From Bacteroidales bacterium (GTDB taxonomy: Bacteria > Bacteroidota > Bacteroidia > Bacteroidales > UBA932): 38,375 nt of DNA. Within the stretch, counting starts at the first letter, position 1, and the number at the start of each line of letters is the position of its first letter. Position numbers and translations under genes: made by a program. The stretch is from positions 1-38,375 of the forward strand of contig JAFXPV010000116.1 of assembly GCA_017527625.1 (NCBI GenBank), written 5' to 3'. The notes below the pieces were generated by a model. That model saw only the letters and a program-made list of their open reading frames with translations. It ran no database searches and had not been told where the DNA came from. Shown piece by piece: positions 22,365-30,442 of this stretch.

Positions 22365-24161
22365 TTACTTGCGGAACAGATGTTTGAATTCGTGCGCGTA
22401 GAGACGGGAAAGTCCCTCGCGGTTGTCTATAGCATCACCGACCACCAGAAGCGTGGTCAGGGTAAGGTTGTTGTCCCTCACGATCTTCGCCAGGTCCTTC
22501 AGCTGGCCGCGGTAGATGCGTTCCTGAGGCCAGGTCAGTTTGTAGCAGGCAGCCACGGGCGTCTCGGGAGGATAGGCCTGCAGCAGTTCCGCCTGCACCT
22601 CCTCGGCAATCGCAGCGCTCAGGTAGATGCACATCGTGCTCTGGGACTGAGCCAGCTTGTGGAGCTGCTCCTTCTCAGGCATCGGAGTGCGGCCTTCGCC
22701 GCGGGTCAGGATAATGGTCTGGACCTTCTCGGGGATGGTGAATTGCGAACGCAGAGCCGCAGCTGCCGCCTGGAAGGCCGAAATGCCGGGAGTGATGTGG
22801 TAGCGCATACCGTAACGGTCGAAGAAAGCCATCTGCTCCTGGATGGCGCCGTAGATGCAAGGGTCGCCGGTGTGAAGACGCACCACAAGCTGACCGCGGT
22901 CGTAAAACTCCTTCATCAAGGCGAACTGCTCCTCAAGATCCATAGAGGCGGAACTGCGGACCGTGCAGCCCGGCTTTGCGTAATGCGTCAGCTCAACGGG
23001 AACCAGGCTACCCGCATAAAGGATCAGGTCGGCCTGTTCGAGGAAACGCTTGCCACGCACCGACACGAGCTCGGGGTCGCCCGGACCGGCGCCGACAATC
23101 TCGATGTGGCCGGCCAGACAAGAGCCAGCCTGCTGCGCGAGCGCGAACGTAAAGTCGCCTCCTTCAGTCAGCTTACCCTTCTGCTTTTCTATCAGCAGAG
23201 GACCGAAGTCTGCGCTTTGCAGAGCTGCAGCCTCAGCCACCCCTGCGCTGCCCGTCGCTTCAAGAGCCTTCTGCGAAGGATTGGGCACGTCGACGGCCGC
23301 GAGAGTCTCAGCGGAATATATCTCGGAATGAGCCTGAGGCCAGCGCTCCAGCAGAGCGCCCAGCAAAGGCTCTTCTTTCTTCAGTTCAATGGTGCCGACA
23401 CTCGCCACGGACAGCGGAGAATACCCGGCCTGCCTTATCTGCCCTTCGATGAACTCCGGGATGCCGGCAGGATCGCACTGCTTGCGGCAGCCGAAGCCCA
23501 GATGCAGCACGGCCGGACGGAAGGTCAGCACCGCAAGCCCCTTGGGAAGGTCCGGCAGCAGACGCGGAGTGACGGCCACCAGCAGGTCGAAGCGGCTAAG
23601 GTCTACAGCGTCGAGGCTGTGGAACACTTCCACGTGCTCCGGACGGGTCCTCCCGAGGAAAGCTGTGCCCGCGTCCCGCACTTCCAGCAGCAGGGCGGTC
23701 GGACGCCTCTCCACGAAGGCGAAGACCGCGCGGTTCATCTGAGCACGACCGGCTTCGGTCTGCCATCCGTACTCCCTGCCCAGGGTGTCGAGGGCCCAGA
23801 GACCTTCATTGTCGCTCTGAGTCGTGACCACGGCTTCGGCACCGATGGCCTCAGCTATGCCGCGGGCCAGGTCGTTGGCTCCGCCCACGTGTCCGGACAC
23901 CACAGGTATGGCGAACTTGCCGGTGCTGTCTACGCACACCACTGCCGGGTCGCTGTATTTGTCTTTCAGCAAAGGAGCGATGCTGCGCACGCAAATGCCG
24001 ACTGCGCCTATGAACACCACCGCGTCGAGGGCGTCCCAGCGGTCTTTAAGCGCCGCTCTGCGGCATATCTCCACTTCTGCCTGCGAGCCCAGCGCTTCCT
24101 GCAGCGTCTGTGCCAGTGGCAGGGCAGATTCAGCAACTGATATTATGACGATCTTCTTCAT
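22365..24161 (-). CDS. cbiGF: Fused CbiG (cobalt-precorrin-5A hydrolase) and CbiF (C11 methyltransferase)
   Basis: A 598-residue fusion. Residues 1-345 are CbiG, which opens the delta-lactone and releases acetaldehyde: FIGAVGICVRSIAP, then VVSGHVGGANDLA at 87-99 and the GFGCRK motif at 222-227. Residues about 350-598 are the SAM-dependent CbiF/CobM, which methylates C11 of cobalt-precorrin-4: IEIVGAGPGDPELVSVRG, LYAGSLVPVE, VVRLHTGDPCIYGAIQEQ and YHITPGISAFQAAA. CbiF acts just before CbiG, so again adjacent steps share one chain. It overlaps cbiET by 4 bases. Confidence 0.94.
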   Translation of the reverse strand: MKKIVIISVAESALPLAQTLQEALGSQAEVEICRRAALKDRWDALDAVVFIGAVGICVRSIAPLLKDKYSDPAVVCVDSTGKFAIPVVSGHVGGANDLARGIAEAIGAEAVVTTQSDNEGLWALDTLGREYGWQTEAGRAQMNRAVFAFVERRPTALLLEVRDAGTAFLGRTRPEHVEVFHSLDAVDLSRFDLLVAVTPRLLPDLPKGLAVLTFRPAVLHLGFGCRKQCDPAGIPEFIEGQIRQAGYSPLSVASVGTIELKKEEPLLGALLERWPQAHSEIYSAETLAAVDVPNPSQKALEATGSAGVAEAAALQSADFGPLLIEKQKGKLTEGGDFTFALAQQAGSCLAGHIEIVGAGPGDPELVSVRGKRFLEQADLILYAGSLVPVELTHYAKPGCTVRSSASMDLEEQFALMKEFYDRGQLVVRLHTGDPCIYGAIQEQMAFFDRYGMRYHITPGISAFQAAAAALRSQFTIPEKVQTIILTRGEGRTPMPEKEQLHKLAQSQSTMCIYLSAAIAEEVQAELLQAYPPETPVAACYKLTWPQERIYRGQLKDLAKIVRDNNLTLTTLLVVGDAIDNREGLSRLYAHEFKHLFRK

Positions 24162-25345
24162 TCTGCTTTAAGGATGGTGATGGGATTGAAATTGTCGATG
24201 GCTGCGCGCATCTGACCTCTTATGCGGCGGCCTACCGCGGCGGCGGCTTCACAGAACAGCGCCTGGCTTTCTTCGCTGACAGCGTTGAATACTATCACGC
24301 CGCCGGGCAGCATCACTGAGTCGATGCGGCGTACTATCTCCACCAACTTGCCGCCGTGGCCTCCGATAAAAACTGCATCAGGCGCCGGCAAGGCGCTCAG
24401 ATCAGCCTCCAGGAAGTCACCTATGACGGCAGTTATGCCCGGAGCGCCGAACTTTCTGGAGTTGTGCTCCATCAGTCCGCGGCCCTGCTCGCGTATCTCG
24501 AAAGCCGTCACCTTGAGGTGCGGGAACTGCAGCCGCGCCTCTATCGAAACAGAGCCGGTGCAGAAGCCCACGTCCCAGAACGAACTGCGGCGGGGAAGGT
24601 CCAGCTGGCTGAGGGTCAGCAGACGCACGGGCATCTTGGTGATCATATTCACCCTGCCGTCGAGCAGCTCGAACTCGCGCTCGGCAATGCCGAAGGGGTG
24701 CGGACGGGCTTCTGTCCGCTCCAGAACCAGGCAGTTCGGGAAAACAAAGCTCGCGGCCGCGGCTTGCGGCAGCGACAAGCCGCGCACACGCTCTTCAGAG
24801 CGGTTGCCGAGGCACTCTCCCACCGTCATACGGTAATTGTCGTAGCCGTATTCCAGCATCCGGGCAGCGATGGCCGCCGGAGTCTTCTGCCTGTCGGTAA
24901 GGGCGCCGATGAGCCTTTCGCCGCGGATGAGAGCCTCGTCGAAGGCATCCCACGGACGGCCGGTCAGAGACACCGTGCGCATATCGGCGTAGGGCAGCTG
25001 CATCCTGTGGCAGAGCAGCTGCAGGGAGTTGAAGGCCGGAAATACCGTCAGCTCAGCATCCGGCAGTTCGCGGCGTATAGTGTTGGCGAAGCCGAAGAAT
25101 AGCGGGTCGCCGGAGGCGAACACCACAATCTCTTCGTGGCCTTTGTATTGCTCGAATACGGCTTCCAGCGGCACTGTGACGTCTATCCAACGTGCAGCTT
25201 GCGGAAGCAGGGGAGCTACTATCCCGTGATGGCGTCTGCCGCCGGAAAAGACGCTGCCGCGGGCGATGGCCTCGCGGACTTCCGGAGGGAACCAGACCTC
25301 GCGGTCATCGGTCATACCGATCACTGTGAAATGCTGCCTAGACAT
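24158..25345 (-). CDS. cbiET: Fused CbiE-CbiT (CobL-like C5/C15 methyltransferase, decarboxylating)
   Basis: A 395-residue fusion equivalent to CobL. Residues 1-215 are CbiE, a tetrapyrrole methylase: VVFASGDPLFFGFANTIRRE at 74-93, VFPAFNSLQLLCHRM at 101-115. Its N-terminal loop reads IGMTDDREVW, less glycine-rich than usual. Residues about 225-395 are CbiT, a Rossmann methyltransferase with SAM motif WDVGFCTGSVSIEAR at 257-271 and FIGGHGGKLVEIV. Together they methylate C5 and C15 and remove the C12 acetate carboxyl of cobalt-precorrin-6B/7. It overlaps cbiHC by 8 bases and cbiGF by 4. Confidence 0.93.
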   Translation of the reverse strand: MSRQHFTVIGMTDDREVWFPPEVREAIARGSVFSGGRRHHGIVAPLLPQAARWIDVTVPLEAVFEQYKGHEEIVVFASGDPLFFGFANTIRRELPDAELTVFPAFNSLQLLCHRMQLPYADMRTVSLTGRPWDAFDEALIRGERLIGALTDRQKTPAAIAARMLEYGYDNYRMTVGECLGNRSEERVRGLSLPQAAAASFVFPNCLVLERTEARPHPFGIAEREFELLDGRVNMITKMPVRLLTLSQLDLPRRSSFWDVGFCTGSVSIEARLQFPHLKVTAFEIREQGRGLMEHNSRKFGAPGITAVIGDFLEADLSALPAPDAVFIGGHGGKLVEIVRRIDSVMLPGGVIVFNAVSEESQALFCEAAAAVGRRIRGQMRAAIDNFNPITILKAE

Positions 25346-26747
25346 CGCGGCCGGGTTTTAACTGGGCTGCATCATTGAAACAGAGTATGGCGTTGACCAG
25401 CGTGGCGGCCAGGTTGCTGCCGCCTTTGCGGCCTTCCACTATGATTTTGGGAATCTGGCGGAAAGGCTTGACCATATGCTTGCTCTCGCGTACGTGGACG
25501 AAGCCGACCGGGGCGGCGATTATGCCTGCGGGACGGGCGGTGCCCTTACGGATCAGCTCGCAAAGCTCCATAAGCGCAGTGGGAGCATTGCCGAAGGCAT
25601 AGAGCGCGTCGGGGTGCTCCTCCACCGCCAGCCTTATGCCGGCCTGGGTGCGGGTGATGCCTTTTTCGGCGGCCAGGGCGGCGGTGCGGGGGTCGGAAAG
25701 GTAGCATTTCACCTCAACTCCGAGCCGTTGCAGGGCCCCTTTGCGTATGCCGGAGGCAGCCATTGTCACGTCAGTCACTATGGTCTTGATGCGGCCTTCG
25801 GCGAAGCCGGCATAGAGGGTTTCGACAGCGCCGTCGTCGACCTTGAGGATGCGCTCCATCTCGAAGTCGGCAGTGGTGTGGATGGCGTGCAGCAGAGCCC
25901 ACTTGCGGCCGAGCGGGATGTCGGGCTGCCGCAGCTCGCTCTCTATGGTGCGGAAGCTCTCGGTCATTATCTCCTGGCCTATGCCTTTGCTGCCATCGTC
26001 TTCGCGCTCCCGATAGTAGCCGCGCGGGGTGATGATTTTCCCGTCATAGATGTACGACTGGGAGTTGCCTATGAGCACTACAGTGAACATATCCACCTGC
26101 TCCGGATCGAAAGCGCCGAGGGTGGTGACTGTCAGCTGCTGGTCTTCGCGGCCCGCCTGACGCACGAAACCCACCGGAGTCGAGGGGCTGCGGTGCTGCA
26201 GGAAGATCTCCTGAAGGCGGTAGAGCTGCCAGTAACGGCCGTGGCTTTTGGGATTGTAGACGGCTGTGATGAAATCCGCCACTGCGGCGGCGCGGATGCG
26301 GCGTTCTATAGTCTGCCAGGGAGTCATAAGGTCCGAAAGCGAGATGATGCAGAGGTCGTGGCCTATCGGGGCTCCGAGCAGCGAGGCAGCCTTCTGGAAG
26401 GCGCTGATGCCGGGGAGCACTTCAATCTCGACGTCGCTTCCCCGCTCGCGCTTCATCTCCCAGATCAGCGGCGCCATACCGTAGATGCCTGCATCGCCGG
26501 AGCTGATGACGCACACCGTGCGGCCCTGCTCTGCCTGTGCGAAGGCCTCTTCGGCCCTCTCACGCTCCTTCTTCATCCCGGTATCGATGCAGGGCGTTCC
26601 GGGCTTCAGGTACGGCTCTATGAATTGGAAATAATATTTATAGCCGATGACGACATCAGACTGCCGGACGGCCTCAAGCACAGCGGGAGTCACCTCCACC
26701 GCACTTCCGGGCCCTATCCCGGCCACAATTATCTTAGATTTGCTCAT
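25338..26747 (-). CDS. cbiHC: Fused CbiH (C17 methyltransferase) and CbiC (precorrin-8 methylmutase)
   Basis: A 469-residue fusion and the first gene of the minus-strand operon. Residues 1-245 are CbiH/CobJ, the ring-contracting C17 methyltransferase: VAGIGPGSAVEVTPAVLEAV, VISSGDAGIYGMAPL and EVLPGISAFQKAASLLGAPI. Residues about 253-469 are CbiC/CobH, which moves the C11 methyl to C12: LLHAIHTTADFEM at 285-297 (with the methylmutase His), TIVTDVTMAASGIRKG, and FGNAPTALMEL. The two activities are not consecutive in the pathway. A promoter with -7 element TACATTTG ends only 5 bases before the ATG, so the mRNA may be leaderless. Confidence 0.93.
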   Translation of the reverse strand: MSKSKIIVAGIGPGSAVEVTPAVLEAVRQSDVVIGYKYYFQFIEPYLKPGTPCIDTGMKKERERAEEAFAQAEQGRTVCVISSGDAGIYGMAPLIWEMKRERGSDVEIEVLPGISAFQKAASLLGAPIGHDLCIISLSDLMTPWQTIERRIRAAAVADFITAVYNPKSHGRYWQLYRLQEIFLQHRSPSTPVGFVRQAGREDQQLTVTTLGAFDPEQVDMFTVVLIGNSQSYIYDGKIITPRGYYREREDDGSKGIGQEIMTESFRTIESELRQPDIPLGRKWALLHAIHTTADFEMERILKVDDGAVETLYAGFAEGRIKTIVTDVTMAASGIRKGALQRLGVEVKCYLSDPRTAALAAEKGITRTQAGIRLAVEEHPDALYAFGNAPTALMELCELIRKGTARPAGIIAAPVGFVHVRESKHMVKPFRQIPKIIVEGRKGGSNLAATLVNAILCFNDAAQLKPGRDV

Positions 26748-26752
26748 AGTTA

Positions 26753-26782
26753 CAAATGTAATAAATATTTTTGGTATCCAAT
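26753..26782 (-). promoter_or_regulatory. Promoter of the cbiHC-cbiET-cbiGF-cbiJD operon
   Basis: Read on the minus strand, TACATTTG (26760 to 26753) fits TAnnTTTG, and ATTG 18 bases upstream is a fair -33 element. Only TAACT separates it from the cbiHC ATG. The -33 element overlaps the direct repeats shared with the divergent promoter. Confidence 0.55.
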
Positions 26783-26792
26783 TTGGTATCCA
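26770..26792. repeat. Tandem 11-bp repeat in the divergent promoter region
   Basis: TTTGGTATCCA occurs at 26770-26780 and again at 26782-26792, a 12-bp period. The core TGG-TAT-CCA is itself nearly symmetric. The pair overlaps the -33 elements of both divergent promoters. It is a good candidate operator for the adjacent antitoxin. Confidence 0.65.
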
Positions 26793-26813
26793 TAACTATT
26801 ATCCCTATATTTG
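26782..26813 (+). promoter_or_regulatory. Promoter (TTTG, 20 bp, TATATTTG) of yefM-yoeB and pduO operon
   Basis: TTTG at 26782-26785 and TATATTTG at 26806-26813 match the Bacteroidota consensus exactly, with 20-bp spacing. Transcription would start near 26819, 21 bases before the ATG at 26840. No other promoter was seen before pduO. Confidence 0.8.
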
Positions 26814-26839
26814 CTATCAAACATATAAAGAAACTAATT

Positions 26840-27097
26840 ATGGTAGTTATCAGCAGCAGAGATTTCCGTTCAAATCAGAGTAAATATCTGGGTATGGCGG
26901 CTAATGGCACAGGCGTAGTTCTCAAAACCCGCAGTCTTGGTTCATTCAAGATTGTTCCAGTTACGGAAGATGACACTCTTATGACTAAGGAAGAGTTCTT
27001 CAGCAAGATTGACAAGGGTATCAAGGAAATAAAGGAGGGCAAAGGTTATACGATCAATTCGAAAGAAGAACTTGACAGGTTCCTTGAATCATTATGA
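26840..27097 (+). CDS. yefM: YefM/Phd-type antitoxin
   Basis: An 85-residue antitoxin of the Phd/YefM group. The N terminus MVVISSRDFRSNQSKYLGMA has the usual pattern of a short strand, a helix and then the VVLKTRSLGSFKIVPV strand pair. The C-terminal acidic/basic tail (KEEFFSKIDKGIKEIKEGKG) would bind the toxin. The start is set at 26840, because the upstream in-frame starts lie inside the promoter. It overlaps the toxin gene by four bases. It probably binds the TTTGGTATCCA repeats and represses its own promoter. Confidence 0.87.
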   Translation: MVVISSRDFRSNQSKYLGMAANGTGVVLKTRSLGSFKIVPVTEDDTLMTKEEFFSKIDKGIKEIKEGKGYTINSKEELDRFLESL

Positions 27098-27369
27098 GTT
27101 ATATTATCCAATTATCACCAGAAGCAGTCCTCGATTTGTCAAAACTTCGTAAAAACGAGCCTAAGGCATTTCAAAAAGCTGGTCTTTTGCTGTCAGAATT
27201 ACGGGAGCATCCACGAACTGGAACAGGCAAACCAGAGCCTTTATCTGGCAACAGAGCCGGTCAATGGTCAAGGCGTATCAGTCAAAAGCATCGTATGGTT
27301 TACACTATCGAGGATAATATAGTAGAGGTATATGTAGTCTCTTCTTATGGCCATTATGGAGATAAATGA
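27094..27369 (+). CDS. yoeB: YoeB/Txe-type mRNA interferase toxin
   Basis: A 91-residue RelE-superfamily toxin of the YoeB branch, which cuts mRNA on the ribosome. The conserved elements of E. coli YoeB are here: GKPEPLSGN (catalytic-type Glu), GQWSRRISQKHRMVYTIED (the RRI and HRMVY pair) and a C-terminal His in SSYGHYGDK. It is complete and in frame with its partner. It ends just 6 bases before pduO, so the toxin-antitoxin pair heads a cobalamin operon. Confidence 0.9.
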   Translation: MSYIIQLSPEAVLDLSKLRKNEPKAFQKAGLLLSELREHPRTGTGKPEPLSGNRAGQWSRRISQKHRMVYTIEDNIVEVYVVSSYGHYGDK

Positions 27370-27375
27370 CGCACT

Positions 27376-27948
27376 ATGAACAGAATCTATACAAGGACCG
27401 GGGATAAGGGGACAACGGGGATCCACGGCGGAAAGCGGGTGGCGAAGGACGACATCCGCATCGAGGCCAACGGCGACCTCGACGAGCTGAACTGCCAGAT
27501 AGGCGTGGTGCGCAGCACACTCGCCTCCGGCGTGCAGGTGTGGGATGAAATCCTGCACGAGATACAGAAAAACCTGATGATGGTGATGAGCCTGGTGGCG
27601 ACACCTTCAGCGGAACGGGACGGCAATCCCCACGAACTGCCGGAGAACCTCGTGGCACGCTGCGAAGCCACGATGGACGTCCTCACGGAAGAGTCCGGAC
27701 CTGGCCTGCATTTCCTGCTGCCCGGAGGCACCCCTCTCGCAGCCCAGCTCCAGATGGCGAGGGCCATCTGCCGACGTGCGGAACGCCGCCTGTGGACCCT
27801 CAACCGCCAGGACCCCGTCCCGGAAGAGATATTGAAATACATCAACAGGCTCTCGGACCTGTTCTTCGTGATGGCCCGCTGCGACCTCGCCCGCCAGAAC
27901 TGGCCGGAAGAACGCTGGAAAGCATTTACATACAAGAACAAGCGATGA
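27376..27948 (+). CDS. pduO: ATP:cob(I)alamin adenosyltransferase, PduO type
   Basis: A 190-residue enzyme that attaches the adenosyl group of ATP to reduced corrinoid. The N-terminal ATP-binding motif RIYTRTGDKGTTGIHGGKRV is typical of the PduO family. The helical core follows, with EANGDLDELNCQIGVVRS and, near the end, the conserved ARAICRRAERRLW and RLSDLFFVMAR. The length is normal. The start lies 6 bases after yoeB and the end overlaps cobQ by ATGA. This is the adenosylation step that precedes CobQ, so gene order follows the pathway. Confidence 0.93.
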   Translation: MNRIYTRTGDKGTTGIHGGKRVAKDDIRIEANGDLDELNCQIGVVRSTLASGVQVWDEILHEIQKNLMMVMSLVATPSAERDGNPHELPENLVARCEATMDVLTEESGPGLHFLLPGGTPLAAQLQMARAICRRAERRLWTLNRQDPVPEEILKYINRLSDLFFVMARCDLARQNWPEERWKAFTYKNKR

Positions 27949-29441
27949 AAGGAAAGCTTCATCCCGTTATGCTCGCCGGCACCGGCAGCGACGTGGGCAA
28001 GAGCGTCCTCGCCACGGCGCTGTGCCGCATCTTCCTCCAGGACGGCTACAGCCCCGCCCCTTTCAAGGCCCAGAATATGGCCTTGAACTCCTTCGCAACT
28101 CCAGAGGGACTGGAGATAGGCCGTGCCCAGGCCGTCCAGGCAGAAGCAGCCGGACTCCCCTGCCACACCGATATGAACCCGCTGCTGCTCAAGCCCCAGA
28201 GCGACCACACTTCGCAGGTCGTGCTGAACGGCCGCCCCATCGGCAACCGCGATGCCTACGATTACTTCCGCAAGGAGGGCCGGCAGGAGCTGCGTGACGC
28301 AGTTTATGCCGCTTACGACCGGCTTGCAGCCCGCTACAACCCCATAGTGATGGAAGGAGCCGGCTCGCTGGCCGAAATCAACCTGCGCGACTCCGACCTC
28401 GTCAACGTGCCTATGGCTATGCACGCCGGGGCCGACATCATCCTCGTCGGCGACATCGACCGAGGCGGAGTGTTCGCCAGCGTCTACGGCTCGGTGATGC
28501 TGCTTCCGCCCGAGGAGCGCTGCTATGTAAAGGGCATAATCATCAACAAGTTCCGCGGCGATCTGCGCCTCTTCGAAAACGGCCGCAAGATGCTCGAAGA
28601 GCTCTGTGGCATCCCTGTGCTCGGCGTGGTGCCCTATTTCACCGACATCCACATCGAGGAGGAAGACTCTGTGGCCCTCGCCGCCAAATCCGCAGCCGCG
28701 CAGCGAGGCAGGATAAACATCGCGGTGGTGCTGCTGCGCCACATCAGCAACTTCACCGACTTCGACTCGCTGGAGCGTGACCCGCGCGTCCACCTGTTCT
28801 ACACCAACAACGTCGACGAGCTGGCCAAGGCCGACATCATCATCCTGCCCGGCAGCAAAAGCACCCTCGACGACCTCTACGAACTTCGCCGCAACGGTGC
28901 GGCAGCAGCCATCCTGAGGGCGCGACGAGAAGGGGCCACAGTCCTCGGCATCTGCGGCGGCTACCAGATGATGGGAGTGCAGATACGCGACCCCCGTCAC
29001 GTCGAAGGCGACATCGAAGCTATGCCCGGCCTTGGGCTGCTGCCCGTAGTCACCGAAATGCTCTGGGACAAGGTCACCAGGCAGGTGCGTTTCACAGCCG
29101 CCGACGGCAAAGGCGGGACTATGGAGGGTTACGAGATACATATGGGGAAGACTTCTCCGGCCGAAGGCAGCACCGCGGTTCCTCTCAACATCCTCGAAAA
29201 CGGCCAGAGCGACGGCTGCATCGTCGACGGCAAGTGTATGGGCACGTATATCCACGGCATCCTCGACAATCCGGCCTTCGTCGACACCCTGCTCGCCCCC
29301 CACGGCGACAAGCTGACTGCCGCCTCCGGCACGTTCGACTACCACGCTTTCAAGGAAGAGCAATATGACCTTCTGGCCGCACACGTGCGCAAATACGTGG
29401 ACATAGGCCTGTTATACGATATTATGGAGGGGAAGCGATGA
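27945..29441 (+). CDS. cobQ: Adenosylcobyric acid synthase
   Basis: A 498-residue glutamine-dependent amidase that adds four amide groups to adenosylcobyrinic acid diamide. The N-terminal ATPase has the loop LAGTGSDVGKSVLATALCR (residues 10-28) and KAQNMALNSF. The middle holds VMEGAGSLAEINL and VGDIDRGGVFASVYG. The C-terminal type 1 glutamine amidotransferase domain has ILPGSKSTLDDL, the nucleophile C337 in LGICGGYQMMG, and the closing YEIHMGKT and GTYIHGILDN with the catalytic His. The start at 27945 is set by the ATGA overlap with pduO. The end overlaps cobD in the same way. Confidence 0.96.
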   Translation: MKGKLHPVMLAGTGSDVGKSVLATALCRIFLQDGYSPAPFKAQNMALNSFATPEGLEIGRAQAVQAEAAGLPCHTDMNPLLLKPQSDHTSQVVLNGRPIGNRDAYDYFRKEGRQELRDAVYAAYDRLAARYNPIVMEGAGSLAEINLRDSDLVNVPMAMHAGADIILVGDIDRGGVFASVYGSVMLLPPEERCYVKGIIINKFRGDLRLFENGRKMLEELCGIPVLGVVPYFTDIHIEEEDSVALAAKSAAAQRGRINIAVVLLRHISNFTDFDSLERDPRVHLFYTNNVDELAKADIIILPGSKSTLDDLYELRRNGAAAAILRARREGATVLGICGGYQMMGVQIRDPRHVEGDIEAMPGLGLLPVVTEMLWDKVTRQVRFTAADGKGGTMEGYEIHMGKTSPAEGSTAVPLNILENGQSDGCIVDGKCMGTYIHGILDNPAFVDTLLAPHGDKLTAASGTFDYHAFKEEQYDLLAAHVRKYVDIGLLYDIMEGKR

Positions 29442-30442
29442 TTCTCGGACACGGAGACGATGCATTCCGGTTTGACCGGCCTATCCGGGCCAATTTCAGC
29501 TCGAATGTCTACAGCCACGTGGACCTCTCACAGCTGAAGGAGCATCTGGCCGCGCATCTTGACGTAATAGGCAACTATCCGGAGCCGGAGCCTTACAGGC
29601 TGGAAGCCGCCATTGCCCGCCGGCTCGGTATCGATGCAAGTTCCGTCTGCGTCACCTCCGGCGCCACCGAAGCCATCTACCTCATCGCCCACGCATTCAG
29701 CGGAAGCCGCAGCGCCATACTTCAACCTGCGTTCAGCGAATATGAAGATGCCTGCAATCTTTATGGGCACTCCATCGAGGAAACGGATTTCTCCCGGGCG
29801 GATCTGTTCTGGTTCTGCAACCCCAACAATCCTGATGGCTATGTAATGCCGAAGGAAGCCGTGATATCTCTCATCAAGGCTCACCCGATCACCATATTCG
29901 TGACAGACCAGTCCTACGGCTTCTTCACGAAGGAGCCCTTGCTTTCGCCCGCCGAGGCGCTGCGTTACCCCAACGTTCTGCAGCTGCACTCGATGACCAA
30001 GCGCTATGCGATGCCCGGCCTCAGGCTCGGCTATGTCACCGGCTGTCCGGAACTTCTCGACAAGTTGAGAGCCGTGCGTATGCCCTGGTCTGTCAATGCG
30101 CTTGCCATCGAGGCTGGGCTTTATCTTGCCGCGCACCCGGACACAGCGCCGATAGACCTTGACGCACTTCTTGCGGAGGCTCAAAGATTGCGCGACTCCC
30201 TCAATGGCATCCCCGGCATCAGCGTCTACCCTACCCAGACACACTTTATGCTCTGTCGTATGGAGAAAGGACGCGCAGCACTGCTCAAGGACTGGCTGGC
30301 AAACGAAAGAGGCCTTCTGATACGCGATGCTTCGAACTTCAAAGAACTCGACGAGGGTTGTTTCCGCATCGCATCACAGACTCCTGAAGAGAACGATATG
30401 CTTGTATCCGCCATCCGGGAATGGCTGGAGGCACTGCAATGA
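29438..30442 (+). CDS. cobD: L-threonine-O-3-phosphate decarboxylase, PLP-dependent
   Basis: A 334-residue fold-type I PLP enzyme that makes (R)-1-aminopropan-2-yl phosphate, the linker of the nucleotide loop. The aminotransferase pattern is clear: GHGDDAFRFDRP and NFSSNVYSH at the start, VTSGATEAIYLIA, FCNPNNPDGYVMP, VTDQSYGFF, and the PLP lysine K188 in SMTKRYAMPGLRLGY. Histidinol-phosphate aminotransferases look similar, but position between cobQ and cbiB settles the assignment. It overlaps cobQ and cbiB by ATGA on each side. Confidence 0.92.
   Translation: MILGHGDDAFRFDRPIRANFSSNVYSHVDLSQLKEHLAAHLDVIGNYPEPEPYRLEAAIARRLGIDASSVCVTSGATEAIYLIAHAFSGSRSAILQPAFSEYEDACNLYGHSIEETDFSRADLFWFCNPNNPDGYVMPKEAVISLIKAHPITIFVTDQSYGFFTKEPLLSPAEALRYPNVLQLHSMTKRYAMPGLRLGYVTGCPELLDKLRAVRMPWSVNALAIEAGLYLAAHPDTAPIDLDALLAEAQRLRDSLNGIPGISVYPTQTHFMLCRMEKGRAALLKDWLANERGLLIRDASNFKELDEGCFRIASQTPEENDMLVSAIREWLEALQ

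Noticed and set aside
22380..24140. A 586-codon plus-strand open frame opposite cbiGF
   Set aside because: It is a shadow of a fusion with complete CbiG and CbiF motifs, and its own translation has no domain signature.
26748..26840. A cobalamin riboswitch in the divergent region of the biosynthesis genes
   Set aside because: The region is under 100 bases and A+T-rich, and lacks the aptamer motifs seen at 32936-33141.
27387..29384. A 665-codon minus-strand open frame opposite pduO and cobQ
   Set aside because: It mirrors two well-identified cobalamin genes. Long antisense frames are common in G+C-rich coding sequence.
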